From Actinomycetales bacterium (GTDB lineage Bacteria; Actinomycetota; Actinomycetes; Mycobacteriales; Micromonosporaceae): 64,000 bases of DNA. Of the stretch, positions 55,317 through 64,000 are shown in pieces; the stretch's first letter is position 1; each line of letters starts with the position of its first letter. Under the pieces are notes generated by a model. That model searched no databases. It had not been told where the DNA came from and saw only the letters and a program-made list of their open reading frames with translations. The translations under genes and the position numbers were made by a program. The stretch lies in contig PKFB01000057.1 of assembly GCA_002919305.1 (NCBI GenBank), positions 62,001-126,000 on the forward strand, given 5' to 3'.

Positions 55317-57106
55317 GATGTCGTCTTACCTCGCGGGCCACCGCGCCCAGAGGGCCGGTACAGGTGGTAGCCGGGAGGCGAGGGCGCCGTCTGCTCGTCG
55401 GTGGACTCGGTGAACTGTGGGGGAGCCGGCTGACCAGGCTCTACAGCCGGTGGTATCCGAACTGTCCGCCCCTCGAAGCTGCTGAGGGGAACCGTCGGAT
55501 TCTCGTCGGGATGCACCACGGCGCCGGGCAACTCGCGGGTTCTCTCCCAGTGCTCGGGTTCCCGAGGGAGCGTGGTGCCCGAAGCGGTGACGCGCTCCGG
55601 GGAAGGGGGAGGTGCGGGCTTCGAACCGGGGACGTCGGGTTCGGGATGCGTGGGCTTGGTGTCCCGACGGCGCCGGACCGTCCGTCGCGAGACAGCTTCC
55701 GCTCCGGCGGTGTCGGAGGGCTGCGCAGACACATCCTCCTCGGGAGCGGAGGGGGCCGGTGAGGACGAGGGCAACACCACCCCCGTAAGCCGCTCGTCAC
55801 GTAGCTGTGAGGCCCAAGTGGCGAGCTGGGCCAACACGGCGATCACGCCGATCGTGGCCACCAGCAACCCCAGCCTGCCCGACAGCGGAGCGAGTCCGAG
55901 CGCGCCCCCGGCGACCCAGGCGAGCATCAGCAGCGTCTCGGAGTGGGCGAAGGCGCTGGCGCGTACCTGTTCCTTCAGCCGTTCCTGAATGATCGCGTCT
56001 ATGGCGAGCTTGCCGAACCCGGCGACGAATGAGGTGGCCAGACACAACAACGCCACCGTCCCGAGCGTGTACCACCAGGTGGCCAGGGCCGCGAATGCGG
56101 CTATCACGGCCATTCCGATCGTCTGAGGAAGCAACGGACGCCGGAACCGTGCCCGGGCGCACAACGCGGTGGCGAGGAAGGAGCCCGCCCCCAGCGCCAC
56201 GGCCACCACCGACAGGGCAACCTCGGGCCGGAGCAGCGGGAAGTCTCCCTCCCTGATCCGGAACGCCAGGAACAGGGCGAGGAATCCATACATGGCGCGC
56301 AAAGCCACGCCACCGACCAAAGCGGCCCACACCAACTTCCCGGTCAGGACCTTGCCGGAACGCAGGCCGGGCAGATGAAAAGCCCGAGGCGCCACCTCGG
56401 GAGGATCGGAGTCGGCGCGGGGCGGCAGTCGAAGCGCCACCACCATGCCGTAGAGGAACACCACGCTGGCCAGCCGCAACGCCCATTGCGGTCCAAACCA
56501 AACCAACGCGATCCCCACCGGCGCGGCCAGCGCACCGGCGACCGTCCCGAACAGAGAGCCACGGGCCCCGGCCTCCACCAGTCCCAGCGACTCCGGAATC
56601 AGGCGTGGCACCGCCGCGGCGCGGGCCACCCCGTACGCGCGGGACAAAGTCAGCACCCCGAACGCCGCCGGGTACAGCGCTAAACCGCCCAGGTTGTCGG
56701 AGATCACCCACGCCAGAAAGCCCCGCCCCAGCATCGTGGTGGCCAGCGCGTACCGCCGGCCGTGCCGGAACCGGTCCAGCAGAGGGCCCACCACCGGCGC
56801 CAACAGGGCGAAAGGCACCATGGTGACCAGCAGGTAGAGCGCTACCCGGTCGCGAGCCTCGCCCACCGGCACCGAGAAGAAGATCGTCCCCGCGAGACCG
56901 ATGGCGATCAACGCGTCACCGGCGCAGGAAGCGACGTGCAGATCCAGCAGGCGCACCATGCCGATCTCGCCGGCGGCGCTGCGCTCCCGGACCACCGACA
57001 CCTGCCGAATGAGGAATCTCCCTGTCCGGCTGAGCCCATCAGCCACCGCGCCCGCCCCGTGGGCCGAGGTACGGACGGCACCGGTCAGCCAGCGGAGTAC
57101 GGACAT
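55313..57106 (-). CDS. MFS permease with long C-terminal disordered tail
   Basis: A 597-residue protein: about eleven to twelve membrane helices in residues 60-440 (SCAGDALIAIGLAGTIFFSV, LYLLVTMVPFALLAPVVGPLLD with the loop motif DRFRHGRRYALA, and later LATWWYTLGTVALLCLATSFVAGFGKL). A ~150-residue Pro/Glu/Ser-rich cytosolic tail contains RRTVRRRRDTK. The helix DAIIQERLKEQVRASAFAHSETLLML resembles a family of actinobacterial MFS proteins next to mqn genes. ATG 57106 has GGGAGG nine bases upstream. Substrate unknown; the operon position suggests a link to quinone precursors or hypoxanthine export (inference). Confidence 0.8.
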   Translation of the reverse strand: MSVLRWLTGAVRTSAHGAGAVADGLSRTGRFLIRQVSVVRERSAAGEIGMVRLLDLHVASCAGDALIAIGLAGTIFFSVPVGEARDRVALYLLVTMVPFALLAPVVGPLLDRFRHGRRYALATTMLGRGFLAWVISDNLGGLALYPAAFGVLTLSRAYGVARAAAVPRLIPESLGLVEAGARGSLFGTVAGALAAPVGIALVWFGPQWALRLASVVFLYGMVVALRLPPRADSDPPEVAPRAFHLPGLRSGKVLTGKLVWAALVGGVALRAMYGFLALFLAFRIREGDFPLLRPEVALSVVAVALGAGSFLATALCARARFRRPLLPQTIGMAVIAAFAALATWWYTLGTVALLCLATSFVAGFGKLAIDAIIQERLKEQVRASAFAHSETLLMLAWVAGGALGLAPLSGRLGLLVATIGVIAVLAQLATWASQLRDERLTGVVLPSSSPAPSAPEEDVSAQPSDTAGAEAVSRRTVRRRRDTKPTHPEPDVPGSKPAPPPSPERVTASGTTLPREPEHWERTRELPGAVVHPDENPTVPLSSFEGRTVRIPPAVEPGQPAPPQFTESTDEQTAPSPPGYHLYRPSGRGGPRGKTTS

Positions 57107-57196
57107 GCTCCCCATCCTCCCGTATTGTTCCCGCTGCCTGCAGGCTGCTTATCCGCGGCACGTGAAGGTTCGTCCCCCCGCCGCGTTGTCAGGGTG

Positions 57197-58090
57197 ATGA
57201 GCGAGAATGGACCGGTGACACGCAGCGCCGTCCGTTCCCAGTCGTCAGCGGATCCCGCGGCCGCCCCTCGCTCGTCCGGCCGCGCCCGGAAGGGCCCTCG
57301 GCTGGACGCCATCTGCGCTGAGGCCGTGGAGTTGGCACGGGCAGCCGCGGTGGAGTCCGCCGGTGAGGGCCAGGTTGGCGACCACCTTGAAGCGGTGCCG
57401 GAAGGCGATCGACTGGTCACTCACCTGTTTGAATGCTTGATGCCCGGCTACCGAGGGTGGCGTTGGGCCGTGGTGGTGACCCGGGTTCCCCGCAGCAGGC
57501 GGGTGACGGTCTGCGAGACCGCTCTGCTTCCTGGACCGGACGCTTTGCTGTCTCCTTCGTGGGTTCCCTGGTCGGAACGGTTGGAACCGGGGGACCTGGG
57601 GGTCGGTGACCTGCTCCCTACGCCACCGGACGATGAACGACTGGTCCCGGGATACCTGCAGTCCGACGATCCCGCCGTTGAGGAGACGGTGTGGGAGCTG
57701 GGCCTGGGGCGAGTCCGTGTAATGAGCCGGGTCGGGCGCAGTGAGTGCGCACAGCGGTGGTATGAGGGTCCACACGGTCCCCAGGCGCCGATCTCCCGGG
57801 CGGCTCCCCCGCAGGCGCGCTGCGGCACCTGCGGGTTCTACCTGCCGTTGGCGGGGGCGCTGCGGAATCTGTTCGGGGTATGCGGCAATGTGTACGCTCC
57901 CGACGACGGTCAAGTCGTCAGCGCCGACCATGGCTGTGGCGCGCACTCAGAGGTGCTGACCGATATCGCTTCTCCGGTGGAGGAGCTGCCCACGGTCTAT
58001 GACGACGCCGAGATCGAGCCGGTTGTTATCCATCCCCCAGAGGGGTCGGTCACTGACTCCGACTCCACCGAGCCCTACGGTCACGGCTGA
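57197..58090 (+). CDS. DUF3027 protein
   Basis: A 297-residue actinobacterial protein of unknown function. Residues ~33-185 contain the DUF3027 core (LDAICAEAVELARAAAVESAGEGQVGDHLEAV, in pieces; GYRGWRWAVVVTRVPRSRRVTVCE; WVPWSERLEPGDLGVGDLLPT). The later part has two Cys pairs (RCGTCGFYLPL, VCGNVYAPDDGQVVSADHGCGAHSE), a probable zinc-binding element. It is divergent from the mqn operon. The stop is 3 nt before the sacsin-like gene, so the two are co-transcribed and may work together. Confidence 0.85.
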   Translation: MSENGPVTRSAVRSQSSADPAAAPRSSGRARKGPRLDAICAEAVELARAAAVESAGEGQVGDHLEAVPEGDRLVTHLFECLMPGYRGWRWAVVVTRVPRSRRVTVCETALLPGPDALLSPSWVPWSERLEPGDLGVGDLLPTPPDDERLVPGYLQSDDPAVEETVWELGLGRVRVMSRVGRSECAQRWYEGPHGPQAPISRAAPPQARCGTCGFYLPLAGALRNLFGVCGNVYAPDDGQVVSADHGCGAHSEVLTDIASPVEELPTVYDDAEIEPVVIHPPEGSVTDSDSTEPYGHG

Positions 58091-58093
58091 GCG

Positions 58094-60817
58094 GTGAGTG
58101 ATCCATTCGATACCCATACTCGTCGCCAGGTGATCCTGGACGCCTGGCGTGCGTCGCCTACCCGGTTCCGGGAGGACGCCAACGCTGAGGAGGACCTGGT
58201 CCGGGGAGCGTACGCGGACCGACTGCTGGTAGAGCTGGTGCAGAACGCGGCGGACAGCGCCGCGCAGGCGGGCGTACCCGGAACCTTGCGGTTCCGGCTG
58301 ATCCAGGAACCAGAGTGCGGCTGGGTTCTCAGCGCCGCCAACACCGGTGCCCCCTTGGACGCCGCCGGGGTGGACACGCTCACGGCGCTCCGCGCCTCGG
58401 CGAAGCGGGATGGCACCACGGCCGGTCGGTTCGGGGTCGGTTTCTCGGCGGTCCTGGCGGTCAGTGACGCGCCAGAGCTGCGTTCTCGAACCGGAGGGAT
58501 CCGGTTCTCCGCCGAGGAAACCCGCCGGTTGGTCGCCACGGTGCCCCACCTGGCCGAGGAGATGGCCCGTCGGTCCGGGGCGGTCCCCGTGACCAGGTTG
58601 CCGTGGCCTGCCCCCACGCCACCGGCCGAAGGATTCGACGCCGAGGTGTGGCTGCCGCTGCGCGACGCCGACGCGGTCAAGGCGGTCGCCGATGCCTTGG
58701 CCGAGTTCGATCCGGCCCTGTTGCTGGCTTTCCCGGAGCTGGCCGTCGTGGACCTCAACGGCCGGGTCATCCGCCGGTCGTCGAGCGGGTCGATGGTCAC
58801 CCTGGATGAGGACGGGGTGCCGACCCGGTGGCGGCTGGTCCGCCGGGAGGGTGAACTGCCCGGTGACCTGCTCGCTGATCGTCCCGTTGAGGAGCGGGTC
58901 CGCACCGCGTGGTCGATGCTGGCGGCGGTCCCGGTCACCACCGAGGGGAAGGTGGCGCCACCGGCGGTCAGGCAGGTGATTCACGCTCCCACCCCGAGCG
59001 ATGAACCGCTCTCGTTGCCGGTGCGTCTGATCGGGACTTTCCCGTTGGATGTGGGGCGTCGCCGGGTGCCGTCCGGTCCACTCACCGCCTGGCTCGCCGA
59101 ACGGGCCGGTGAGGTGATCGCGGATTTGATCATCGAACTGGCCGACCATCCCGAGGTGCTCCAGCTAGCGCCGGCGCCCGGGCTCGCCACCGCGCCGTTG
59201 GACGCCGCTATCCGGGACGCCTGCGCAGCACGGCTGAGACAGCGCGCCTGGCTGCCGGTGGTGACCCCCGACGGATCCCTGGCGCGGGATAGCGAGGGGG
59301 CCATCCTCCCCGTGGAGCCGGGACGCGCGGTGTCGGTCCCGGACCCGTTGGTGCTTCCGCTCGCCGACACCCTGCAAGGCCTGCTGCCGGAGGGCTGGTG
59401 GAACCGGACGACCGCCGCGCTCCTAGGGGACCTGGGGGTGCGTCGGCTGGGCATCGCTGACCTGGTTCCCCTGATCACTGGCCTGGAGCGGTCACCGCAG
59501 TGGTGGCGACGCGTGTACGCGGCGCTGGAAGCCACCGGCCTGGACCTGGCCGACCGGGAGGCGTTGGCTGGGCTTCCGGTCCCGCTGTTGGATGGGCGTA
59601 CCGCCGTGGGGCCCGCGGATACGCTGCTGCCTCCCGAGGAGGAGCTGCCCGCCGCCGTCGTCGACCTTGGACTGCGGGTGGTGCACCCCGATGCGGTGCA
59701 TCCCCTGTTGGAGCGCTTGGGAGCCACCCCCGCCACCGCTGAAGCGATTCTGACCGATCCCCGAGTCCGGGAGGCGGTCCTGGACGCCGTCCAGGAAGGG
59801 GAGCCCGAGGACCTGGCCGAGTTGGCCACCACCGTGCTCTCACTGGTCTCTGCCGCCAGACTCCACACTCCTGTGGAGGAGTGGCTGACGGAGCTGCCGC
59901 TCCCAGCCGCCGACGGTGACTGGGTGGCCGCGGCCGACCTGATCCTTCCCGATGGTCAGCTGGTCGACCTGCTGGTGCCGTCGGCGCCGCTGCGGCCGGT
60001 CGCGCCGGACTGGGTCGCCCGGTGGGGCGCCGCGGCCCTGACCGGGGTGGGGGTCATGGACGACTTCCACCTGCTGGAAGAGTCCATGGTGGACCTGGCC
60101 GATCTGGAAGAGATCGACCTGCCCGCTATCGACGAGTGGGCCGAGGTGGTACGGGCCACGGTGGGCGAGACGGAGGGTGCCTACCTGGAGCGGTTGCTCG
60201 CGGTGCGGGATCTGGAATGGGTACGCGACGACCGCTGGGCTGAGGCTCTCCAGCTGCTGATTCGACAACCGACGCGGGAGGCACTCGTGGCGCCGTGCAG
60301 CGTGGTGCTCCCCGACGGCGGTCGGGTCTTGGTGCCCGCGTACACCCGGTGGTGGCTGGGGCGGCAACCGTTGTTCTCGGGGCGCCGTCCGGCTGAACTG
60401 CGTACCCGCGACGCGGTGGAGCTGGAGGGGTTGTATGACCCCGCACCGGTGGATTCGGAGGTGGCCAGGCTCCTGGGGGCGCGGTCCAGCCTGGATGATG
60501 TGCTCGCCGACCGCGACGCCGCCGTGGACCTGCTGGATCGGCTGGCTGACCCGTCCCGTTGGGTGAAGCCTGAACTGTTGGTGGAGGTGTACGCGCGGCT
60601 GGCGGCAGCCCTGGCCGAGGAGGAGATCGACCTGCCAGGAACGGTCCGGGTGGCGCCGGACCGGGTAGCGCCGGCCTCGGAGGTGGTGGTGCTGGACCAC
60701 CCGTGGCTGCTGGACCGCCTGGGGAACCGGTACGCGATCTCCGGAGGGACCGATCCGGTCGCGGTGGCTGACCTGCTGGAGCTGCCTCTGCTGAGCGAAT
60801 TGCCTGAGAAACCCTGA
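58094..60817 (+). CDS. Sacsin/Hsp90-type ATPase-domain protein
   Basis: A 907-residue cytosolic protein. The first ~150 residues form a GHKL/Hsp90-like ATP-binding domain of the sacsin type: LLVELVQNAADSAAQAG (N-box), LSAANTGAPLDAAGVDTL (D-G-type lid), and GRFGVGFSAVLAVSD (GxGF glycine loop). The remaining ~750 residues lack other known motifs and are Asp/Glu/Leu-rich, with weak internal repetition of LPLPAADGDWVAAADLILPDG-like segments (about 595-640 and 740-770). Sacsin-repeat proteins act as chaperone scaffolds; the bacterial role is unknown. GTG 58094 lies 3 nt after DUF3027. Confidence 0.82.
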   Translation: MSDPFDTHTRRQVILDAWRASPTRFREDANAEEDLVRGAYADRLLVELVQNAADSAAQAGVPGTLRFRLIQEPECGWVLSAANTGAPLDAAGVDTLTALRASAKRDGTTAGRFGVGFSAVLAVSDAPELRSRTGGIRFSAEETRRLVATVPHLAEEMARRSGAVPVTRLPWPAPTPPAEGFDAEVWLPLRDADAVKAVADALAEFDPALLLAFPELAVVDLNGRVIRRSSSGSMVTLDEDGVPTRWRLVRREGELPGDLLADRPVEERVRTAWSMLAAVPVTTEGKVAPPAVRQVIHAPTPSDEPLSLPVRLIGTFPLDVGRRRVPSGPLTAWLAERAGEVIADLIIELADHPEVLQLAPAPGLATAPLDAAIRDACAARLRQRAWLPVVTPDGSLARDSEGAILPVEPGRAVSVPDPLVLPLADTLQGLLPEGWWNRTTAALLGDLGVRRLGIADLVPLITGLERSPQWWRRVYAALEATGLDLADREALAGLPVPLLDGRTAVGPADTLLPPEEELPAAVVDLGLRVVHPDAVHPLLERLGATPATAEAILTDPRVREAVLDAVQEGEPEDLAELATTVLSLVSAARLHTPVEEWLTELPLPAADGDWVAAADLILPDGQLVDLLVPSAPLRPVAPDWVARWGAAALTGVGVMDDFHLLEESMVDLADLEEIDLPAIDEWAEVVRATVGETEGAYLERLLAVRDLEWVRDDRWAEALQLLIRQPTREALVAPCSVVLPDGGRVLVPAYTRWWLGRQPLFSGRRPAELRTRDAVELEGLYDPAPVDSEVARLLGARSSLDDVLADRDAAVDLLDRLADPSRWVKPELLVEVYARLAAALAEEEIDLPGTVRVAPDRVAPASEVVVLDHPWLLDRLGNRYAISGGTDPVAVADLLELPLLSELPEKP

Positions 60818-60996
60818 AAGACCAAAACCCTGAAGAGCTCTGAGGCCCCTGCCGCCTGACCCGTGGAGGTATCCAGTGTGTGCAGGGGCGACTTTCGTAC
60901 GTGCGTACGACCGCAGGCGGGTTTCTCAAGGTCGTAGGCGGGTGCGTCCTTTGTGGAGTCGTGGGCGTTTTGCCGTAGAGCCTGTGGCGGGCGGGG

Positions 60997-61245
60997 TCAG
61001 GAGGAGCGGGAGCGGCGGGCGTCGCGCCGGGCCATGAGATAGATCCCCACCAGGCCGGCCACGACGCCGGACAGGCAGGTCCACAGCCACCAGGTGCGGC
61101 CGGTGTCCTCCAGCCAGTCGCGGACGAACAACAGGAGCAGTCCGGCCACCCCCCACAGCGCCGTGCCGACCACTGCGAACGGTGTCATCGGGACTTCCAA
61201 CGGCTCCACGACCGGCTTCAGTTGGTGGTTGGCGCGACGGCTCAC
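60997..61245 (-). CDS. DUF2530 two-helix membrane protein
   Basis: An 82-residue actinobacterial small membrane protein with two hydrophobic segments (TPFAVVGTALWGVAGLLLLFV and TWWLWTCLSGVVAGLVGIYLM, in pieces) and a basic tail RRDARRSRSS. GTG 61245 lies six bases after TAGTCT, a leaderless arrangement. Function unknown; the gene often sits near this DUF3027/sacsin-like block. It is convergent with the sacsin-like gene. Confidence 0.85.
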   Translation of the reverse strand: MSRRANHQLKPVVEPLEVPMTPFAVVGTALWGVAGLLLLFVRDWLEDTGRTWWLWTCLSGVVAGLVGIYLMARRDARRSRSS

Positions 61246-61627
61246 GGCGCAAGACTACGCCGTCGCCAGAGCTGGGTGACACGGCATCTGATCTTGAGCT
61301 GATCGTATCCAGGTCTGTGTCGATCTGCCATGTCTTGTCACTGAACAGTGCGGTCTCTGGGGGCTGGAGACGTTAATCCGGAAATCAGTTTCATCTGGTG
61401 TGGATACCCATTGTGGTCTGTTGTCGCCAAAGCGTGATTCTGATGGGGATAGACGGATTTATTTTCTTCTAGGGGCAGACATCCATCATCTCGACGGCTA
61501 CGGTGTCCCATACGGGGATTTCTTCGCTTTCCCGATCTTCCGGGGAGTTTTGGGAAATCCGAATGCTGTCCGTAATAGTCCCATCACTCGCTATTGGGAC
61601 CTCATCTTCGATGGCAGGAGGTTCGTT
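61246..61627. promoter_or_regulatory. 380-bp leader region of S8 protease gene
   Basis: No supported gene. CACTG-AA-CAGTG (61339-61350) is a small inverted repeat. The T-rich ATTTATTTTCTTCTAG (61459-61474) may hold a promoter. AGGAGG at 61616-61621 is the ribosome site for the downstream GTG. Confidence 0.45.
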
Positions 61628-64000
61628 GTGCCTCGGGGAAGACGCTTCGGTGCCTTATTACTCGCGGTCGGGCTTGGCCTCGTCATGCCATCTGGCACCG
61701 GCGCCGCGTATCAGGACACCGTCGCCGCCGAGCAGGGGGCATCCCTCGCGTCACCCGCCCAATCCGTCACCTTCATCACCGGGGATCGGGTGACGGTACG
61801 CGTCATCGACGGACGACAGGTGCCCCGGATTGAGCCAGGGCCGGGCCGGGAGGAGATGCGGTTCAGCGTCCGCCATGTCGATGGGCGGCTCATCGTCCTG
61901 CCGGAGGACGTGGTGCCCCTGCTCAACGCTGGCCGATTGGACCTCCGATTATTCGACGTCACGACCCTGCTGCGGTTCGGGTACGACGACGCCAGCCGGT
62001 CGGATCTGCCGCTGATCGTGCGGCAGAGCAGTGGCACGAGCATAAGCCCGCTCACCACGGCGGGAGCCCAGATCACCCGACAGTTATCGGTGATCGGATC
62101 CGTAGCGCTGCGGCAGCCCAAGGGGAACGCCACACGATTGTGGGAGGCGCTGACCGGCGGCTCCGCATCCGACGCCATGAGCGTGGAGCACGTCTGGCTG
62201 GACGGCCTTCGTCAGCTCACGTTGGATGTGTCGGTGCCGCAGATCGGAGCACCGACGGCCTGGGAGACCGGGTATACCGGTGAGGGTGTGACGGTGGCGA
62301 TCCTGGACACCGGTGTGGACGCCACCCATCCCGATCTGGCGGGGCGCGTGGTGGAGGCGGCGAACTTCACCGAGGCGTCGGATGCCTCCGACACCGTGGG
62401 GCACGGCACCCATGTGGCCTCGATCGTGGCGGGGTCAGGGGCGGCTTCAGACGGCGCGTACCGAGGGGTGGCGCCGGACGCGCAGCTGATCAGCGGCAAG
62501 ATCTGCCAGACCAACCAGTGCGTGGAGTCGGCGATCCTGGCCGGGATGCAATGGGCGGCCGAATCCGGCGCCGACATCGTGAATTTGAGCTTGGGTGGTC
62601 CGGACACCGCCGAGGTGGACCCATTGGAGGAGGCGGTCAACCGACTCACCGCTGAGTACGGCACGCTTTTTGTCATCGCGGCGGGGAACGACGGCTTCTT
62701 CGGGGACCACACCGTGGATTCGCCGGCCACCGCCGACGCGGCCTTGGCGGTGGGCGCCGTCGACGACGATGGGCAGTTGGCCCGCTTCTCCAGTCAGGGC
62801 CCCAGGATCGGCGACGAGGCGGTGAAGCCTGACATCACCGCGCCAGGTGTGGGGATCGTCGCGGCACGGGCGTCCGGAACCCAGATGGGGACGCCGGTGG
62901 GGGAGTACTACACGGCGGCTGATGGCACGTCGATGGCGGCCCCGCATGTGACGGGGGCGGCGGCGCTGCTGGCACAACAGCACCCCGAGTGGGGGCCGGT
63001 CGAGCTGAAAGCGGTGCTGATGGGGTCGGCGACACCGAACCCACAGTTGGGGGTCTTCCAGCAAGGCGCGGGCCGGGTGAACGTGGCCGCCGCCCTTGAG
63101 CAGCGGGTGTACGCCGAGCCCGCGGCGTTGTCGGCCGGTATCCAGCTGTGGCCCCACAGTGATGACGAGCCGGTGACTCAGACGCTCACCTACCACAACC
63201 TCACCGATGAGGCGGTCATCCTGTCATTGGAAATCGTCGATGCCCGGACCGGGGAGACGGCTGCGCCGGAGGGGATGTTCGTGGTGAGCGACTCCTCCGT
63301 GGAGGTGCCGGCGGGCGGCTCGGCCAGCGTAGAGGTCACAGTGGACACCCGGGGAGATGGCCCGGATGGCTGGTACAGCGCCACGATTGTCGCGACCGGG
63401 GACGGAAACACCGTGTTCACCCCGATCGGGGTAAACAAAGAGGTCGAAAGCTACACCCTCACCGTGACGCACCTGGATCGGAACGGGGAGCTGGCCTCCA
63501 ACTACAACACCCTTGTGTCCGGTGTGGACAGTTCTGCTTTCCTCTTCCCCTACGATCCGGACGGGGAGTTCAGCATCAGACTGCCCCGGGGGACGTACCA
63601 CCTCGACACCAACATCTACACCTTCTACGGCACGGGGCAGATTCCTGAACTGTCCAATTTGGTCAATCCCCTGGTGGAGCTCACCCGGGACACCACCGTC
63701 CGGCTGGATGCCCGGTCGGCCCGTCCCATCACGGTCGAATTCGAGCACGTCGGTGTCCGCCTTGGACTGATCAGCGTCAGCTACCTGAGGTACACCGATG
63801 TGGGTGGGCTGACCTCGTCACTGTTCGCCAGCAGCCTGGATGGTGTCTACGCCGGACACACCGGGGTGTCGCTGGAGTCTGACGAGCTGATCGCCGAGAT
63901 CGCGGGCCTGTGGGGAGTACCGGGAAGCGACGGCACCCTGTACACCAGTCAGCGGGTCTATCACCTCGCCTGGCACCAGTACGGGCGTGTCTTCACGGGC
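61628..64000 (+). CDS. Secreted S8 subtilisin-like protease, 3'-truncated by window edge
   Basis: Open to the last base, with 791 residues visible. The signal peptide (VPRGRRFGALLLAVGLGLVMPSG) precedes a ~190-residue inhibitor/propeptide region. The subtilisin domain has D227 (AILDTGVDATHPDL), H259 (VGHGTHVASI), N354 (IAAGNDGFFG) and S435 (DGTSMAAPHVTGAAALL). Beyond it lie beta-sandwich segments (VTVDTRGDGPDGWYSATIVA and later). The GTG at 61628 has AGGAGG six bases upstream. Such large S8 enzymes with accessory domains are exported and often digest extracellular proteins. Confidence 0.93.
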   Translation, partial: MPRGRRFGALLLAVGLGLVMPSGTGAAYQDTVAAEQGASLASPAQSVTFITGDRVTVRVIDGRQVPRIEPGPGREEMRFSVRHVDGRLIVLPEDVVPLLNAGRLDLRLFDVTTLLRFGYDDASRSDLPLIVRQSSGTSISPLTTAGAQITRQLSVIGSVALRQPKGNATRLWEALTGGSASDAMSVEHVWLDGLRQLTLDVSVPQIGAPTAWETGYTGEGVTVAILDTGVDATHPDLAGRVVEAANFTEASDASDTVGHGTHVASIVAGSGAASDGAYRGVAPDAQLISGKICQTNQCVESAILAGMQWAAESGADIVNLSLGGPDTAEVDPLEEAVNRLTAEYGTLFVIAAGNDGFFGDHTVDSPATADAALAVGAVDDDGQLARFSSQGPRIGDEAVKPDITAPGVGIVAARASGTQMGTPVGEYYTAADGTSMAAPHVTGAAALLAQQHPEWGPVELKAVLMGSATPNPQLGVFQQGAGRVNVAAALEQRVYAEPAALSAGIQLWPHSDDEPVTQTLTYHNLTDEAVILSLEIVDARTGETAAPEGMFVVSDSSVEVPAGGSASVEVTVDTRGDGPDGWYSATIVATGDGNTVFTPIGVNKEVESYTLTVTHLDRNGELASNYNTLVSGVDSSAFLFPYDPDGEFSIRLPRGTYHLDTNIYTFYGTGQIPELSNLVNPLVELTRDTTVRLDARSARPITVEFEHVGVRLGLISVSYLRYTDVGGLTSSLFASSLDGVYAGHTGVSLESDELIAEIAGLWGVPGSDGTLYTSQRVYHLAWHQYGRVFTG

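Overview
The window is high-GC actinobacterial chromosome, most like Micromonosporales or Glycomycetales. The evidence is strongly G/C-biased third codon positions, frequent GTG starts, many leaderless-type promoters (a TANNNT box 6-8 nt before the start codon), and actinobacterial families: DUF3027, DUF3263, DUF2530, DUF4032, DUF5684, GpgS, a bacterial XPB helicase, MsiK and a GroEL with no groES beside it. No phage, IS element, CRISPR array or rRNA was seen. Most of the window is core or conserved chromosome. Both ends cut a gene: a class II fumarase at the left and a secreted S8 protease at the right.

Left third (1-20.7 kb): fumC, an AhpD-like protein divergent from a NarL-type two-component pair, an IclR regulator divergent from cysS-rlmB, the shared sugar-ABC ATPase msiK, tRNA-Thr(TGT), a divergent XRE-cupin/GNAT pair over a clear palindromic operator, a decayed flavoprotein, an MFS permease, an RCK-channel-RCK protein with an unusual selectivity filter, DUF4032, a secreted trypsin-like protease, a PAP2 phosphatase, and nagA divergent from a DeoR regulator.

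Middle (20.7-38.7 kb): DUF3263; a CDC48-like AAA ATPase divergent, through a 33-bp overlapping promoter pair, from an unusual gene that fuses an extracytoplasmic S15-type hydrolase to an ABC ATPase and is translationally coupled to its permease; gpgS; a SAM-I riboswitch before threonine synthase; paaN; a cold-shock gene; groEL behind two CIRCE operators; glpD; DUF5684; and a membrane protein.

Right third (38.7-64 kb): an 820-bp hairpin-rich non-coding stretch, small proteins, XPB helicase, ApbE, a large helicase-associated/WYL protein sharing a module with XPB, a GH18 chitinase with a palindromic operator, a HAD-LarE fusion, a second cold-shock protein, a large polytopic membrane protein, an MFS-mqnB-mqnD futalosine-menaquinone operon, DUF3027 with a sacsin/Hsp90-type ATPase, DUF2530, and the S8 protease.

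Functional threads are amino-sugar/chitin use (chitinase, nagA, DeoR, msiK), menaquinone synthesis (mqnB/mqnD), protein quality control (GroEL, CDC48-like, sacsin-like), nucleotide-excision-type helicases, and methionine/threonine branch control. The best candidates for under-described biology are the hydrolase-ABC fusion with its permease, the HAD-LarE fusion, the GRGD-filter channel, the SAM riboswitch on thrC, and several structured non-coding regions.
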